From the NCBI GenBank assembly GCA_963682175.1, contig OY821787.1, forward strand, positions 18,268,501 to 18,332,500: 64,000 nucleotides of DNA. The letters run 5' to 3'. The translations under genes and the position numbers were made by a program. Shown here in pieces: positions 8,630-22,000 of the stretch. The DNA comes from Triglochin maritima (taxonomy: Eukaryota; Streptophyta; Magnoliopsida; Alismatales; Juncaginaceae). Below the pieces are notes generated by a model. The model searched no databases. It was given only the letters and a program-made list of their open reading frames with translations, and was not told the origin of the DNA. The first letter of the stretch is position 1, and each line of letters opens with the position of its first letter.

Positions 8630-11600
8630 TTCTCTCTTTATCTCCTCCTTCCCTTCATTGCCCCACTTCACGTTCTCTCTCTACCTTCTCCCTCTTCTCC
8701 TCTCTCCTATCCTCTTCTCTTCGCTCATCTTTGTTTTATCACTCACCCCTTTTTCTCTCCTCCTCTCCCCTTCTCTTTCTCCTTATCGCTCTCCTCCTCT
8801 CTCGTTTCGTCTCTCCTCCCCTATCTCCCTCTCACTCCTTCTCTCTCCCATTCTCTATCTCTACCCTCCCTTCTCTATCTCGTTCCCTTCCCTAGTCCCT
8901 CTTCTCCACCTTTCCTTCTCTATGCTCTTCTTCATTCTCTCGCTCTCTCGTTCCATCTCTCCTCCACTCTCCTTCTTCTTCTTTTTCTCTCCCCCCTCTT
9001 CTCCCTCTCTTTCTCTCCTCCGCTCTCTCTACTTCTCCTCTCTCTCCTCTTATCCTCTTATCCTCCGTCCCCTCCCTCTTCTCCTTCTCCCTCTCTCTCC
9101 TTCTCCTCTTATCCCTCCGTCTCCTCTCATTCCCTCTCTAGTGTCCTTTTTTCTCTCACCGTCCCTTCTGTATCTTGTCATCTCCCTCTCGTTCACCTCC
9201 CTCTCTCCTCTCTCCTTCTCCCTCTTCTCATCTCTCTCTCATCTTATCTTTCGTCTCCTCTTTCCCCATCTCTATCTCCCTCTTATCCGTCTCCTTCTTA
9301 TACCTCTCCCCCACTCACTACTTCTACTCCTCTCGCTCTCTGTCCCTTCTCCTCCCTCCTTTCTCTTCCCTTCTATCCCTCCTCTCTCTCCTCTTCCTTA
9401 TTCTCTCCTCTCTCCCTATCCATATCCCGCTTCTCTCTTCTCTGTCTCTATCCTTCTCTCTGTCTCTCCCTTCTCCTTGTCTTCTCTACCTCCCTCTCCT
9501 CTCCTTCTCTCCTCTTCTCCCTCTACCCTCCCCTCTCCTCTCTCATTGTCATTATCCTCCCCCCTTCTAATTTTCTCTCTCCTTCTCTGTCTTTCTCTCT
9601 CTTCTTTCCCTCCCTCTCTCTTTATCTCTCTCTACTCTCTCCTTCTTCTCTCCTTTCTCTCACTTCTCCTTTTCTCCCTCTCAATCTCTCTCCTCTCCCT
9701 TCTCTCTCTCCGTCTCTTCCTTCTATCTGTATCTATCACACTACCTCTCTACCCCTCTCTCTTCTCTCCTTTACCTCTCTCCTTCTCTCCCACTCTTCCC
9801 TCTTCTCCTTCTCTCTTCTCCCTCTCCTCATCTCTACCTCCCTCGTATTCCCTCTCCCTTCCTTCTTATCCCTCTCTCCTTATCCTTCTTTCTTCTTCTT
9901 CTCTCTCCCCCTCTTCCTATCCTTCTCAATCCTCCTCTTTCCCTTCTCCTACTCTCTCTCGGTCTCTCCTCCTCTCTCCTTCTATCCCACTCCTTCTCCC
10001 CTTATCTCTTCTCCCTCTCCCCTCTACTTCCCCTCTCTCCCTTCACTATCTTCCTCTTCTCTCCTCCTTACCTCTCTTCTCTACCTCTCTCGTTCCCTCT
10101 CTCCCGCCTCTTCCCTCTTCTCCTTCATTCGCTATCTCCCTCTAATCCTCTTCTCCACTCCCTCCTTCTCTCGCTCTCTATCTTCCTTCTTCTCTGTCCT
10201 CTCTCCTTGTCCCTCTACTTCTCTCACTTCTCCTTTTCTCTCCCTTTCCCTTCTTTATCCTCTCTTCCTTCTCCTCCTCTCTCCACTACTCTATTCTCCT
10301 CCTCTCTCCCTTTTCCTTCTCTCTATACTCTTCTTATCCTCTTTTCTCCACTCTCATCTCTGCCTTCTCTACTATCTCTCATTCTCGCTCTCCGTCTCTC
10401 TTCTCTCTCCTTCCCCTCTCTCTTTTCTTCTCCCTCTCCTCTCTTCTCTACCTCTCCCCTCCTCGTCCCTCTTCTCCTTCTCTTCGTCTCCTTCTTCTCT
10501 CGCCCTCTCCCCCTTGCCCCTCTCTCTCCTCATCTCGCATTCTCTCTCGTTCTCCCTCTTATCCAATTTCTCTTCTCCTTCACACTCGTTCCCTCTCCTC
10601 TTATCCCCTCTCCTTGTCTCTTCTTCTACTCTCTCCCTCTCCTTCTCACGCTCGCTTCTCCTTTTCCCCTCTCCTCTCTCCCTTCTCTCTCTACTCTCCT
10701 TTCTCTACCTCCTCTCTCCTTCTCTATCTCTCTACCCTTCTCTATCTCCTCTTCTCTCGTTTCCTCTCTCCTTCCCTATTCTCCTTCTCTCTTCCCTCTT
10801 TTCCTCTCTCTCTCCTCTTCCCTCTTCTCCTTTTATATCTCCCTCTTACCCACTCCTTCTCTCGTTATCCTTACATGGAGAGAAGGAAGGAAGAGAGGAG
10901 CGAGAGGGGGAGAAGGAGAAGAAGAGAGGGGATAACGAGAAGGGAAGGAGAGGAGCGGAGGGAAGATGAGAAGGATGGGGAACACCTTCTCTCTGTATCT
11001 CCTCCTTCCCTTCATTGCCCCTCTTCTCGTTCTCTCTCTCCCTTCTCCTCTCCCCTTCTCCCTCTTCTCCTCTCTCCTATCCTCTTCTCTTCCCTCGTCT
11101 TTGTTTTATCACTTACCCCCTTTTCTCTCCTCCTCTCCCCTTCTCTTTCTCCTTATCGCTCTCCTCCTCTCTCGTTTCGTCTCTCGTCCTCTATCTCCCT
11201 CTCGCTCCTTCTCTCTCCCATTATCTATCTCTACCCTCCCTTCTCTATCTCGTTCCCTTCCCTAGTCCTCTTCTCCACCTTTCCTTCTCTATCCTCTTCT
11301 TCATTCTCTCGCTCTCTTGTTCAATCTCTCCTCCACTCTCCTTCTTCTTCTTTTTCTCTCCCCCCTCTTCTCCCTCTCTTCCTCTCCTCCGCTCTCTCTA
11401 CTTCTCCTCTCTCTCCTCTTATCCTCCGTCCCCTCCCTCTTCTCCTTCTCCCTCTCTCTCCTTCTCCTCTTATCCCTCCGTCTCCTCTCATTCCCTCTCT
11501 AGTGTCCTTTTTTCTCTCACCTTCCCTTCTGTATCTTGTCATCTCCCTCTCGTTCACCTCCCTCTCTCCTCTCTCCTTCTCCCTCTTCTCATCTCTCTCT

Positions 11601-14600
11601 CATCTTATCTTTCGTCTCCTCTTTCCCCATCTCTATCTCCCTCTTATCCGTCTCCTTCTTATACCTCTCCCCCACTCACTCCTTCTACTCCTCTCGCTCT
11701 TTGTCCCTTCTCCTCCCGCCTCTCTCTTCCCTTCTATCCCTCCTCTCTCTCCTCTTCCTTATTCTCTGCTCTCTCCCTATCCATATCCCGCTTCTCTCTT
11801 CTCTGTCTCTATCCTTCTCTCTGTCTCTCCCTTCTCCTTGTCTTCTCTACCTCCCTCTCCTCTCCTTCTCTCCTCTTCTCCCTCTTCCCTCCTCTCTCCT
11901 CTCTCATTGTCATTATCGTTCCCCCTTCTAATTTTCTCTCTCCTTCTCTGTCTTTCTCTCTCTTCTCTCCCTCCCTCTCTCTTTATCTCTCTCTACTCTC
12001 TCATTCTTCTCTCCTTTCTCTCGCTTCTCCTTTTCTCCCTCTCAATCTCTCTCCTCTCCCTTCTCTCTCTCCGTCTCTTCCTTCTATCTGTATCTATCAC
12101 ACTATCTCTCTACCCCTCTCTCTTCTCTCCTTTACCTCTCTCCTTCTCTCCCACTCTTCCCTCTTCTCCTTCTCTCTTCTCCCTCTCCTCATCTCTACCT
12201 CCCTCGTATTCCCTCTCCTTCTCCTCTCCCTTCCTTCTTAGCCCTCTCTCCTTATCCTTCTTTCTTCTTCTTCTCTCTCCCCCTCTTCCTATCCTTCTCT
12301 ATCCTCCTCTTGCCCTTCTCCTCCTCTCTCTCGGTCTCTCTCCTTCTATCCCACTCCTTCTATCCCTCTACTTCCCCTCTCTCCCTTCTCTATCTTCCTC
12401 TTCTCTCCTCCTTAGCTCTCTTCTCTACCTCTCTCGTTCCCTCTCTCCCGCCTCCTCCCTCTTCTCCTTCATTCGCTATCTCCCTCTTATCCTCTTCTCC
12501 ACTCCCTCCTTCTCTCGCTCTCTATCTTCCTTCTTCTCTGTCCTCTCTCCTTGTCCCTCTACTTCTCTCGATCCTCCTTTTCTCTCCCTTTCCCTTCTTT
12601 ATCCTCTCTTCCTTCTCCTCCTCTCTCCACTACTCTATTCTCCTCCTCTCTCCCTCTTCCTTCTCTCTATACTCTTCTTATCCTCTTTTCTCCACTCTCA
12701 TCTCTACCTTCTCTACTATCTCTCATTCTCGCTCTCTCTCTCTTCTCTCTCCTTCCCCTCACTCTTTTCTTCTCCCTCTCCTCTCTTCTCTACCTCTCCC
12801 CTCCTCATCCCTCGTCTCCTTCTCTTCGTCTCCTTCTTCTCCCCCTCTCCTTCTTCTCTCGCCCTCTCCCCCTTGCCCCTCTCTCTTTCCCTCTCTCTCC
12901 TCATCTCGCATTCTCTCTCGTTCTCCCTCTTATCCAATTTCTCTTCTCCTTCACACTCGTTCCCTCTCCTCTTATCCCCTCTCCTTCTCTCTTCTTCTAC
13001 TCTCTCCCTCTCCTTCTCTCGCTCGCTTCTCCTTTTCCCCTCTCCTCTCTCCCTTCTCTCTCTACTCTCCCTTCTCTACCTCCTCTCTCCTTCTCTATCT
13101 CTCTACCCTTCTCTATCTCCTCTTCTCTCGTTTCCTCTCTCCTTCCCTATTCTCCTTCTCTCTTCCCTCTTTTCCTCTCTCTCTCCTCTTCCCTCTTCTC
13201 CTTCTATATCTCCCTCTTACCCACTCCTTCTCTCGTTATCCTTACATGGAGAGAAGGAAGGAAGAGAGGAGCGAGAGGGGGAGAAGGAGAAGAAGAGAGG
13301 GGATAACGAGAAGGGAAGGAGAGGAGCGGAGGGAAGATGAGAAGGATGGGGAACACCTTCTCTCTGTATCTCCTCCTTCCCTTCATTGCCCCTCTTCTTG
13401 TTCTCTCTCTCCCTTCTCCTCTCCCCTTCTCCCTCTTCTCCTCTCTCCTATCCTCTTCTCTTCCCTCATCTTTGTTTTATCACTCACCCCCTTTTCTCTC
13501 CTCCTCTCCCCTTCTCTTTCTCCTTATCGCTCTCCTCCTCTCTCGTTTCGTCTCTCCTCCTCTATCTCCCTCTCGCTCCTTCTCTCTCCCATTCTCTATC
13601 TCTACCCTCCCTTCTTTATCTCGTTCCCTTCCCTAGTCCTCTTCTCCACCTTTCCTTCTCTATCCTCTTCTTCATTCTCTCGCTCTCTCGTTCAATCTCT
13701 CCTCCACTCTCCTTCTTCTTCTTTTTCTCTCCCCCCTCTTCTCCCTCTCTTCCTCTCCTCCGCTCTCTCTACTTCTCCTCTCTCTCCTCTTATCCTCTTA
13801 TCCTCCGTCCCCTCCCTCTTCTCCTTCTCCCTCTCTCTCCTTCTCCTCTTATCCCTCCGTGTCCTCTCATTCCCTCTCTAGTGTCCTTTTTTCTGTCACC
13901 GTCCCTTCTGTATCTTGTCATCTCCCTCTCGTTCACCTCCCTCTCTCCTCTCTCCTTCTCCCTCTTCTCATCTCTCTCTCATCTTATCTTTCGTCTCCTC
14001 TTTCCCCATCTCTATCTCCCTCTTATCCGTCTCCTTCTTATACCTCTCCCCCACTCACTCCTTCTACTCCTCTCGCTCTCTGTCCCTTCTCCTCCCTCTT
14101 CTCTCTTCCTTTCTATCCCTCCTCTCTCTCCTCTTCCTTATTCTCTCCTCTCTCCCTATCCATATCCCGCTTCTCTCTTCTCTGTCTCTATCCTTCTCTC
14201 TGTCTCTCCCTTCTCCTTGTCTTCTCTACCTCCCTCTCCTCTCCTTCTCTCCTCTTCTCCCTCTTCCCTCCCCTCTCCTCTCTCATTGTCATTATCCTCC
14301 ACCCTTCTAATTTTCTCTCTCCTTCTCTGTCTTTCTCTCTCTTCTTTCCCTCCCTCTCTCTTTATCTCTCTCTACTCTCTCCTTCTTCTCTCCTTTCTCT
14401 CGCTTCTCCTTTTCTCCCTCTCAATCTCTCTCCTCTCCCTTCTCTCTCTCCGTCTCTTCCTTCTATCTGTATCTATCACACTATCTCTCTACCCCTCTCT
14501 CTTCTCTCCTTTACCTCTCTCCTTCTCTCCCACTCTTCCCTCTTCTCCTTCTCTCTTCTCCCTCTCCTCATCTCTACCTCCCTCGTATTCCCTCTCCTTC

Positions 14601-17600
14601 TCCTCTCCCTTCCTTCTTAGCCCTCTCTCCTTATCCTTCTTTCTTCTTCTTCTCTCTCCCCCTCTTCCTATCCTTCTCTATCCTCCTCTTTCCCTTCTCC
14701 TCCTCTCTCTCGGTCTCTCTCCTTCTATCCCACTCCTTCTATCCCTCTACTTCCCCTCTCTCCCTTCTCTATCTTCCTCTTCTCTCCTCCTTAGCTCTCT
14801 TCTCTACCTCTCTCGTTCCCTCTCTCCCGCCTCCTCCCTCTTCTCCTTCATTCGCTATCTCCCTCTTATCCTCTTCTCCACTCCCTCCTTCTCTCGCTCT
14901 CTATCTTCCTTCTTCTCTGTCCTCTCTCCTTGTCCCTCTACTTCTCTCGATCCTCCTTTTCTCTCCCTTTCCCTTCTTTATCCTCTCTTCCTTCTCCTCC
15001 TCTCTCCACTACTCTATTCTCCTCCTCTCTCCCTCTTCCTTCTCTCTATACTCTTCTTATCCTCTTTTCTCCACTCTCATCTCTACCTTCTCTACTATCT
15101 CTCATTCTCGCTCTCTCTCTCTTCTCTCTCCTTCCCCTCACTCTTTTCTTCTCCCTCTCCTCTCTTCTCTACCTCTCCCCTCCTCATCCCTCGTCTCCTT
15201 CTCTTCGTCTCCTTCTTCTCCCCCTCTCCTTCTTCTCTCGCCCTCTCCCCCTTGCCCCTCTCTCTCCTCATCTCGCATTCTCTCTCGTTCTCCCTCTTAT
15301 CCAATTTCTCTTCTCCTTCACACTCGTTCCCTCTCCTCTTATCCCCTCTCCTTGTCTCTTCTTCTACTCTCTCCCTCTCCTTCTCTCGCTCGCTTCTCCT
15401 TTTCCCCTCTCCTCTCTCCCTTCTCTCTCTACTCTCCTTTCTCTACCTCCTCTCTCCTTCTCTATCTCTCTACCCTTCTCTATCTCCTTTTCTCTCGTTT
15501 CCTCTCTCCTTCCCTATTCTCCTTCTCTCTTCCCTCTTTTCCTCTCTCTCTCCACTTCCCTCTTCTCCTTCTATATCTCCCTCTTACCCTCTCCTTCTCT
15601 CGTTATCCTTACATGGAGAGAAGGAAGGAAGGGAGGAGCGAGAGGGGGAGAAGGAGAAGAAGAGAGGGGATAACGAGAAGGGAAGGAGAGGAGCGGAGGT
15701 AAGATGAGAAGGATGGGGAACACCTTCTCTCTTTATCTCCTCCTTCCCTTCATTGCCCCACTTCACGTTCTCTCTCTACCTTCTCCCTCTTCTCCTCTCT
15801 CCTATCCTCTTCTCTTCGCTCATCTTTGTTTTATCACTCACCCCTTTTTCTCTCCTCCTCTCCCCTTCTCTTTCTCCTTATCGCTCTCCTCCTCTCTCGT
15901 TTCGTCTCTCCTCCCCTATCTCCCTCTCACTCCTTCTCTCTCCCATTCTCTATCTCTACCCTCCCTTCTCTATCTCGTTCCCTTCCCTAGTCCCTCTTCT
16001 CCACCTTTCCTTCTCTATGCTCTTCTTCATTTTCTCGCTCTCTCGTTCCATCTCTCCTCCACTCTCCTTCTTCTTCTTTTTCACTCCTCCCTCTTCTCCC
16101 TCTCTTTCTCTCCTCCGCTCTCTCTACTTCTCCTCTCTCTCCTCTTATCCTCTTATCCTCCGTCCCCTCCCTCTTCTCCTTCTCCCTCTCTCTCCTTCTC
16201 CTCTTATCCCTCCGTCTCCTCTCATTCCCTCTCTAGTGTCCTTTTTTCTCTCACCGTCCCTTCTGTATCTTGTCATCTCCCTCTCGTTCACCTCCCTCTC
16301 TCCTCTCTCCTTCTCCCTCTTCTCATCTCTCTCTCATCTTATCTTTCGTCTCCTCTTTCCCCATCTCTATCTCCCTCTTATCCGTCTCCTTCTTATACCT
16401 CTCCCCCACTCACTCCTTCTACTCCTCTCGCTCTCTGTCCCTTCTCCTCCCTCCTTTCTCTTCCCTTCTATCCCTCCTCTCTCTCCTCTTCCTTATTCTC
16501 TCCTCTCTCCCTATCCATATCCCGCTTCTCTCTTCTCTGTCTCTATCCTTCTCTCTGTCTCTCCCTTCTCCTTGTCTTCTCTACCTCCCTCTCCTCTCCT
16601 TCTCTCCTCTTCTCCATCTTCCCTCCCCTCTCCTCTCTCATTGTCATTATCCTCCACCCTTCTAATTTTCTCTCTCCTTCTCTGTCTTTCTCTCTCTTCT
16701 TTCCCTCCCTCTCTCTTTATCTCTCTCTACTCTCTCCTTCTTCTCTTGCTTCTCCTTTTCTCCCTCTCAATCTCTCTCCTCTCCCTTCTCTCTCTCCGTC
16801 TCTTCCTTCTATCTGTATCTATCACACTACCTCTCTACCCCTCTCTCTTCTCTCCTTTACCTCTCTCCTTCTCTCCCACTCTTCCCTCTTCTCCTTCTCT
16901 CTTCTCCCTCTCCTCATCTCTACCTCCCTCGTATTCCCTCTCCTTCTCCTCTCCCTTCCTTCTTATCCCTCTCTCCTTATCCTTCATTCTTCTTCTTCTC
17001 TCTCCCCCTCTTCCTATCCTTCTCTATCCTCCTCTTTCCCTTCTCCTCCTCTCTCTCGGTCTCTCCTCCTCTCTCCTTCTATCCCACTCCTTCTCCCCTT
17101 ATCTCTTCTCCCTCTCCCCTCTACTTCCCCTCTCTCCCTTCTCTATCTTCCTCTTCTCTCCTCCTTCCCTCTCTTCTCTACCTCTCTCGTTCCCTCTCTC
17201 CCGCCTCTTCCCTCTTCTCCTTCATTCGCTATCTCCCTCTTATCCTCTTCTCCACTCCCTCCTTCTCTCGCTCTCTCTCTTCGTTCTTCCCTGTCCTCTC
17301 TCCTTGTCCCTCTACTTCTCTCGCTTCTCCTTTTCTCTCCCTTTCCCTTCTTTATCCTCTCTTCCTTCTCCTCCTCTCTCCACTACTCTATTCTCCTCCT
17401 CTCTCCCTCTTCCTTCTCTCTATACTCTTCTTATCCTCTTTTCTCCACTCTCATCTCTACCTTCTCTACTATCGCTCATTCTCGCTCTCCGTCTCTCTTC
17501 TCTCTCCTTCCCCTCTCTCTTTTCTTCTCCCTCTCCTCTCTTCTCTACCTCTCCCCTCCTCGTTCCTCTTCTCCTTCTCTTCGTCTCCTTCTTCTCCCCC

Positions 17601-18820
17601 TCTCCTTCTTCTCTCCGCCCTCTCCCCCTTGCCCCTCTCTCTTTCCCTCTCTCTCCTCATCTCGCATTCTCTCTCGTTCTCCCTCTTATCCAATTTCTCT
17701 TCTCCTTCACACTCGTTCCCTCTCCTCTTATCCCCTCTCCTTCTCTCTTCTTCTACTCTCTCCCTCTCCTTCTCTCGCTCGCTTCTCCTTTTCTCCTCTC
17801 CTCTCTCCCTTCTCTCTCTACGCTCCCTTCTCTACCTCCTCTCTCCTTCTCTATCTCTCTACCCTTCTCTATCTCCTCTTCTCTCGTTTCCTCTCTCCTT
17901 CCCTATTCTCCTTCTCTCTTCCCTCTTTTCCTCTCTCTCTCCTCTTACCCTCTCCTTCTCTCGTTATCCTTACATGGAGAGAAGGAAGGGAGAGAGGAGC
18001 GAGAGGGGAGAAGGAGAAGGAGAAGAAGAGAGAGGATAACGAGAAGGGAAGATGAGAGGGATGGGTAACACCTTCTCTCTCTATCTCCTCCTTCCCTTCA
18101 TTGCTCCTCTTCTTGTTCTTTCTCTCCCTTCTCCTCTCCCTCTTCTCCTCTCTCCTATCCTCTTCTCTTCCCTCATCTTTATTTTATCACTCACCCCCTT
18201 TTCCCTCCTCCTCTCCCCTTCTCTTTCTCCTTATCGCTCTCCTCCTCTCTCGTTTCGTCTCTCCTCCTCTATCTCTCTCTCACTCCTTCTCTCTCCCATT
18301 CTCTATCTCTACCCTCCCTTCTCTATCTCGTTCCCTTCCCTAGTCCCTCTTCTCCACCTTTCCTTCTCTATCCTCTTCTTCATTCTCTTGCTCTCTCGTT
18401 CAATCTCTCCTCCTCTCTCCTCCTCTCTCCTTCTTCTTTTTCTTGTCTCTTCTCCCTCTGTTCCTCTCCTCCGCTCTCTCTACTTCTCCTCTCTCGCCTC
18501 TTATCCTCCGTCTCCTCCCGTCCCATCCCTCTTCTCCTTCTCCCTCTCTCCTTCTCCTCTTATCCCTCCGTCTCCTCTCATTCCCTCTCTAGTGTCTTTT
18601 TTTCTCTCACCGTCCCTTCTTTATCTTGTCATCTCCCTCTCGTTCACCTCCCTCTCTCCTCTCTCCTTCTCCCTCTTCTCATCTCTCTCTCCTCTTATCT
18701 TTCCTCTCCTCTTTCCCCATCTCTATTTCCCTCTTATCTGTCTCCTTCTTATACCTCTCCCCCACTCACTCCTTCTTCTCCTCTTGCTCTCTCTCCCTTC
18801 TCCTCCCTCCTCTCTCTTCC

Positions 18821-18833
18821 CTTCTATCCCTCC
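18821..18833 (+). repeat. Target-site duplication of the LINE, 3' side
   Basis: CTTCTATCCCTCC here, next to the T-run that is the LINE poly(A) in reverse, matches 24706-24718 on the other side. Uninterrupted units contain it once, followed by TCTCTCCTC (for example near 16465). Confidence 0.85.
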
Positions 18834-19017
18834 TTTTTTTTGCAAAGCAAAAGGGAGGCTTAGCCTCTAAATCTATTAAGTGTGTGTAAATTACAACCTA
18901 CAAAATATGAGTCTTAAGTCCGCAGGGGGTGCCACATGCACACCCGGCCACTATTACAATTCTATCGCCATGCACGGCTACCCATTCTACTACTTATTAC
19001 AAAAAGATTTCACCTCA
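18834..19017 (-). other. LINE 3' UTR and poly(A) tail
   Basis: On the minus strand, sequence from the ORF2 stop (19018-19020) runs to the poly(A) tail, seen as eight T at 18834-18841. Just before the tail are AATAGATTTAGAGGCT, an almost perfect hairpin (GAGGCTTAGCCTC on the + strand, 18855-18867) and CCCTTTTGCTTTGC. These features recur at the half-LINE 3' ends. They are candidates for the site recognised by the ORF2 protein. Confidence 0.7.
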
Positions 19018-22000
19018 CTATGCCCATACTCTTTCAAAGTCACTCCAACTCGCGGGATCTTCTCGAATGTCCTTGAAGCTTCTCCCAACTATCCGCCCTT
19101 CTTCCTTCACACTTTGAATAACATCCACCGGGCGCCTCTTCTCGTCATCAAAGATGCGCCTATTTATTTCTTGCCAACATTCATGGACCACTGCTCCCAA
19201 GGCTAGCCACATGATATTTACTGTCCCAGCCCCTCCTCTAATCTGGATAACCCGTTGTACCTCAGCTTCCATTGTTTCTTCTACATCCATGTTGAGCTTT
19301 AGCACCCCCCGAATTTGTGCCCACACATGTCTTGTATACTCGCATTTCCAAAAAAGATGTGCCATATCTTCCTCTCCGTCCTCGCAAAGTACACACGTGG
19401 TATCATGCGTGGCTCCCCTCTGCTTCATGAGGCTCTTTGTTGTGAGTCTTCCACGTAAAGCCCACCAAAGTGTCATTGCGTGCTTCGGGACATGGTGCTT
19501 ATGCCACACCAAGGGGGCCCAAACCACATCCTCCTTCTCCTGAATTACCCATGTCCACGCTTCCTTGGTTGTGAAGTTGTCACTCCTCATTCCAATTCGG
19601 GTCGGTTTGTCAATCCCACCCGAGATGGGGGTACCCATAATACGTGGCCAAAGTTCCTCCATCTCCAAACTACGTGGGAAGGGAAGGTTCCACACCTCAT
19701 CCCGAATAAAATAAGACACATAAGTGTCAATTGGAACACCCATATTATGTTTCAGCCAATCTCCCCCCGGTCGGCTTATGAACGGCATTCCACACCATGG
19801 GTCAAGGAAGAAACGAATAGACTTCCCATCCCCAACTTGGTACTGAATTTTCTCCTTCGCTATGTCACGAACACTTAGGATGCCTCTCCATGCCCACGAG
19901 GAAGTCGATGGTGGCCGAGCAAGCCAAATGGACCGATTTCTCAAGTATTTCCGTCGCATGCATCTCACCCATAACGAGCCTCCATTCTCAACTACCAACC
20001 AAAAGAGTCGTAACATACCTACTTCATTCCATTCCGTGAGTCTCTTCAGGCCCAAGCTGCCCTTCTTCTTCGGTGTGCATATGTCTTTCCACGCCACGAC
20101 CACCCACTTTTTTGGGCCCCCCCAAACAAAGTGTATCATGATACTCTCCACCTCCCTCAAGACGGTTTTTGGGAGTAAGAAAGCTGAAGTCCAATATATG
20201 CTAAACGAGACCAAGACACTTCGCACCAACTCCACCCTACCCGCCATGGAAAGGTGGTTTCGCTTCCAAGTGCTCAATCTAGTTCTCACCTTCTCAATGA
20301 GGCTCGAACAATGTTGCTTTCCTAAACGTGATGAGAATAATGGCAGCCCCAAATAGATAACCGGGAATTCCACCCTCTCCATCTCCAAGTGATCACATAT
20401 CCATTGCCCATCTTGTGCATCACCCCCAAGGAATACTTGGCTCTTAGTTGTATTCAATTTAAGACCCGACATGGCTGAGAATTTGGAGAGAACCTCTTTT
20501 ATAGCACGGGCATTAGCTCGTGTAGCATCCGCGAACACCATCACATCATCGGCGAACCAAAGGTGGGATATCGGAATGTCCCCACATCTACTTGGTTTGA
20601 TTGCTCCTTCCTCCACCTCCTTTTTGATCATGACGCTCAATGTCTCCATGCAAAGTACAAACAAGTAGGGAGCTAGAGGGTCCCCTTGCCGAAGTCCATT
20701 AGTTGCTCGAAATGGCTTTGAGTTGGCTCCATTCACCGTCACCACAAACGATGCCTTCACACACGCCATCATCCACTTCGTCCATGTACTCGGGAACCCA
20801 AACCTCTTCAGCACCTCTTCAAGGAACTTCCAAGACACCGAATCGTATGCCTTCCGAAGATCTAATTTGAGACACATATGCCCTTTCCCACGGTTCAAGT
20901 GCATGTTGTGACAGACTTCACGTGCAAGCAAGATGTTGTCACTAATCCTTCGACCACTCACGAACGCACTTTGTGTTTCCCCCACCAACCTTGGCAAAAC
21001 CTTCTTTAATCTATTTGCCAACACCTTTGATAGATATCGGTAGATCATGTTTCATAAGGAGATGGGCCGGTAATCATCCACCGTGCATGGTGTCGTCTTC
21101 TTCGGGATGAGTGTGATTGATGTGTAGTTGGCTTGAGCTAGCAATTTCCCACTTCGCATGAAGGAGTCCACCGCTTTAAAAACATCTCTTTTCAGCCACG
21201 ACCAAGAGCACCTGAAAAACTTTGCATTGAAGCCATCGGGGCCCGTCGCCTTGTCCACATTTGAATTCATCACCACTTTCTCCAATTCTTCCATGGACAA
21301 GTCCTTCACTAGTGTCATTGCTTCCCCCTCCTCAAGTCGTGGGAAGAGGATTTGTGAGTCAAGATTTTGTACCTGAAAACCATTAGCAAACAAGTTAGAG
21401 TAACGACGCCTAAACGCCTCTCGAATCTTCTCCTCACTCTCGAATGTATTTCCCCTTCCAACACTCGTCTCATATTATTGGTGGCTCTCCTCACACGAAG
21501 GGAAGCATGAAAGAATCTCGAGTTCCGGTCTCCTTCACTTAACCACTTAATCCTCGATTTTTGCCTCAAGATGGATTCCTCCCAAACTAGTGCACGATCG
21601 AGCTCCTCTTTGGATCTAGTCTCTTGCTCTTGTAACCTATCGTCCTCCGGATGTGTCCTTCTTTGATGCCGCACTTCTTCTAGTGCATGCTTCGCTTCTC
21701 CCACTCTACTTTCTGGATTCCCAAACGTTTCCTTACTCCACTTCTTCAACGCCTCCTTGACCATGCCTAATTTTGCTACGACCCGGAACATGGGCGTCCC
21801 ATCTACCAAGTTTGCCCATGATGAGCTTGCCACCTCCTCAAACCCCTCATGATCTGCCCAAAAATTAGCAAATCGAAACATTCTTGCCTTCCTCTCACCC
21901 TTATTTTCCGTTGTCATGAGAAGTGGCGAATGATCACTAAGCTCCCTTTCGCCCACGACATAGGCTACATCCGGGAATTCAGCCAACCATGCTTGTGTCA

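Larger units (their letters stand above)
5352..18833 (+). repeat. Polypyrimidine higher-order tandem array, left block
   Basis: The + strand is almost only C and T. Units of about 2.36-2.40 kb are recognised by purine-rich islands at about 6121-6233, 8516-8629, 10873-10986, 13243-13357, 15608-15724 and 17972-18072. A second landmark in each unit is the CCTCTCTAGTGTCC phrase (for example 6758, 9134, 11496, 13876 and 16230). Private variants show a three-unit periodicity of 7,095 bp: the unit starting near 8516 and the one near 15608 share the same changes, while the two units between them share a different deletion. Long open frames here are composition artefacts. No gene is supported. Confidence 0.9.

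Noticed and set aside
8609..8700. MRRMGNTFSLYLLLPFIA-type start resembling a signal peptide, repeated in each unit
   Set aside because: It is the edge of the strand-switch island (ATG in AAGATGAGAAGG) running into C/T repeat. It recurs because the array is tandem; no gene structure follows.
19154..20911. Plus-strand frames of 60-164 codons across the minus-strand LINE ORF2
   Set aside because: Antisense shadows of the RT and zf-RVT coding strand.
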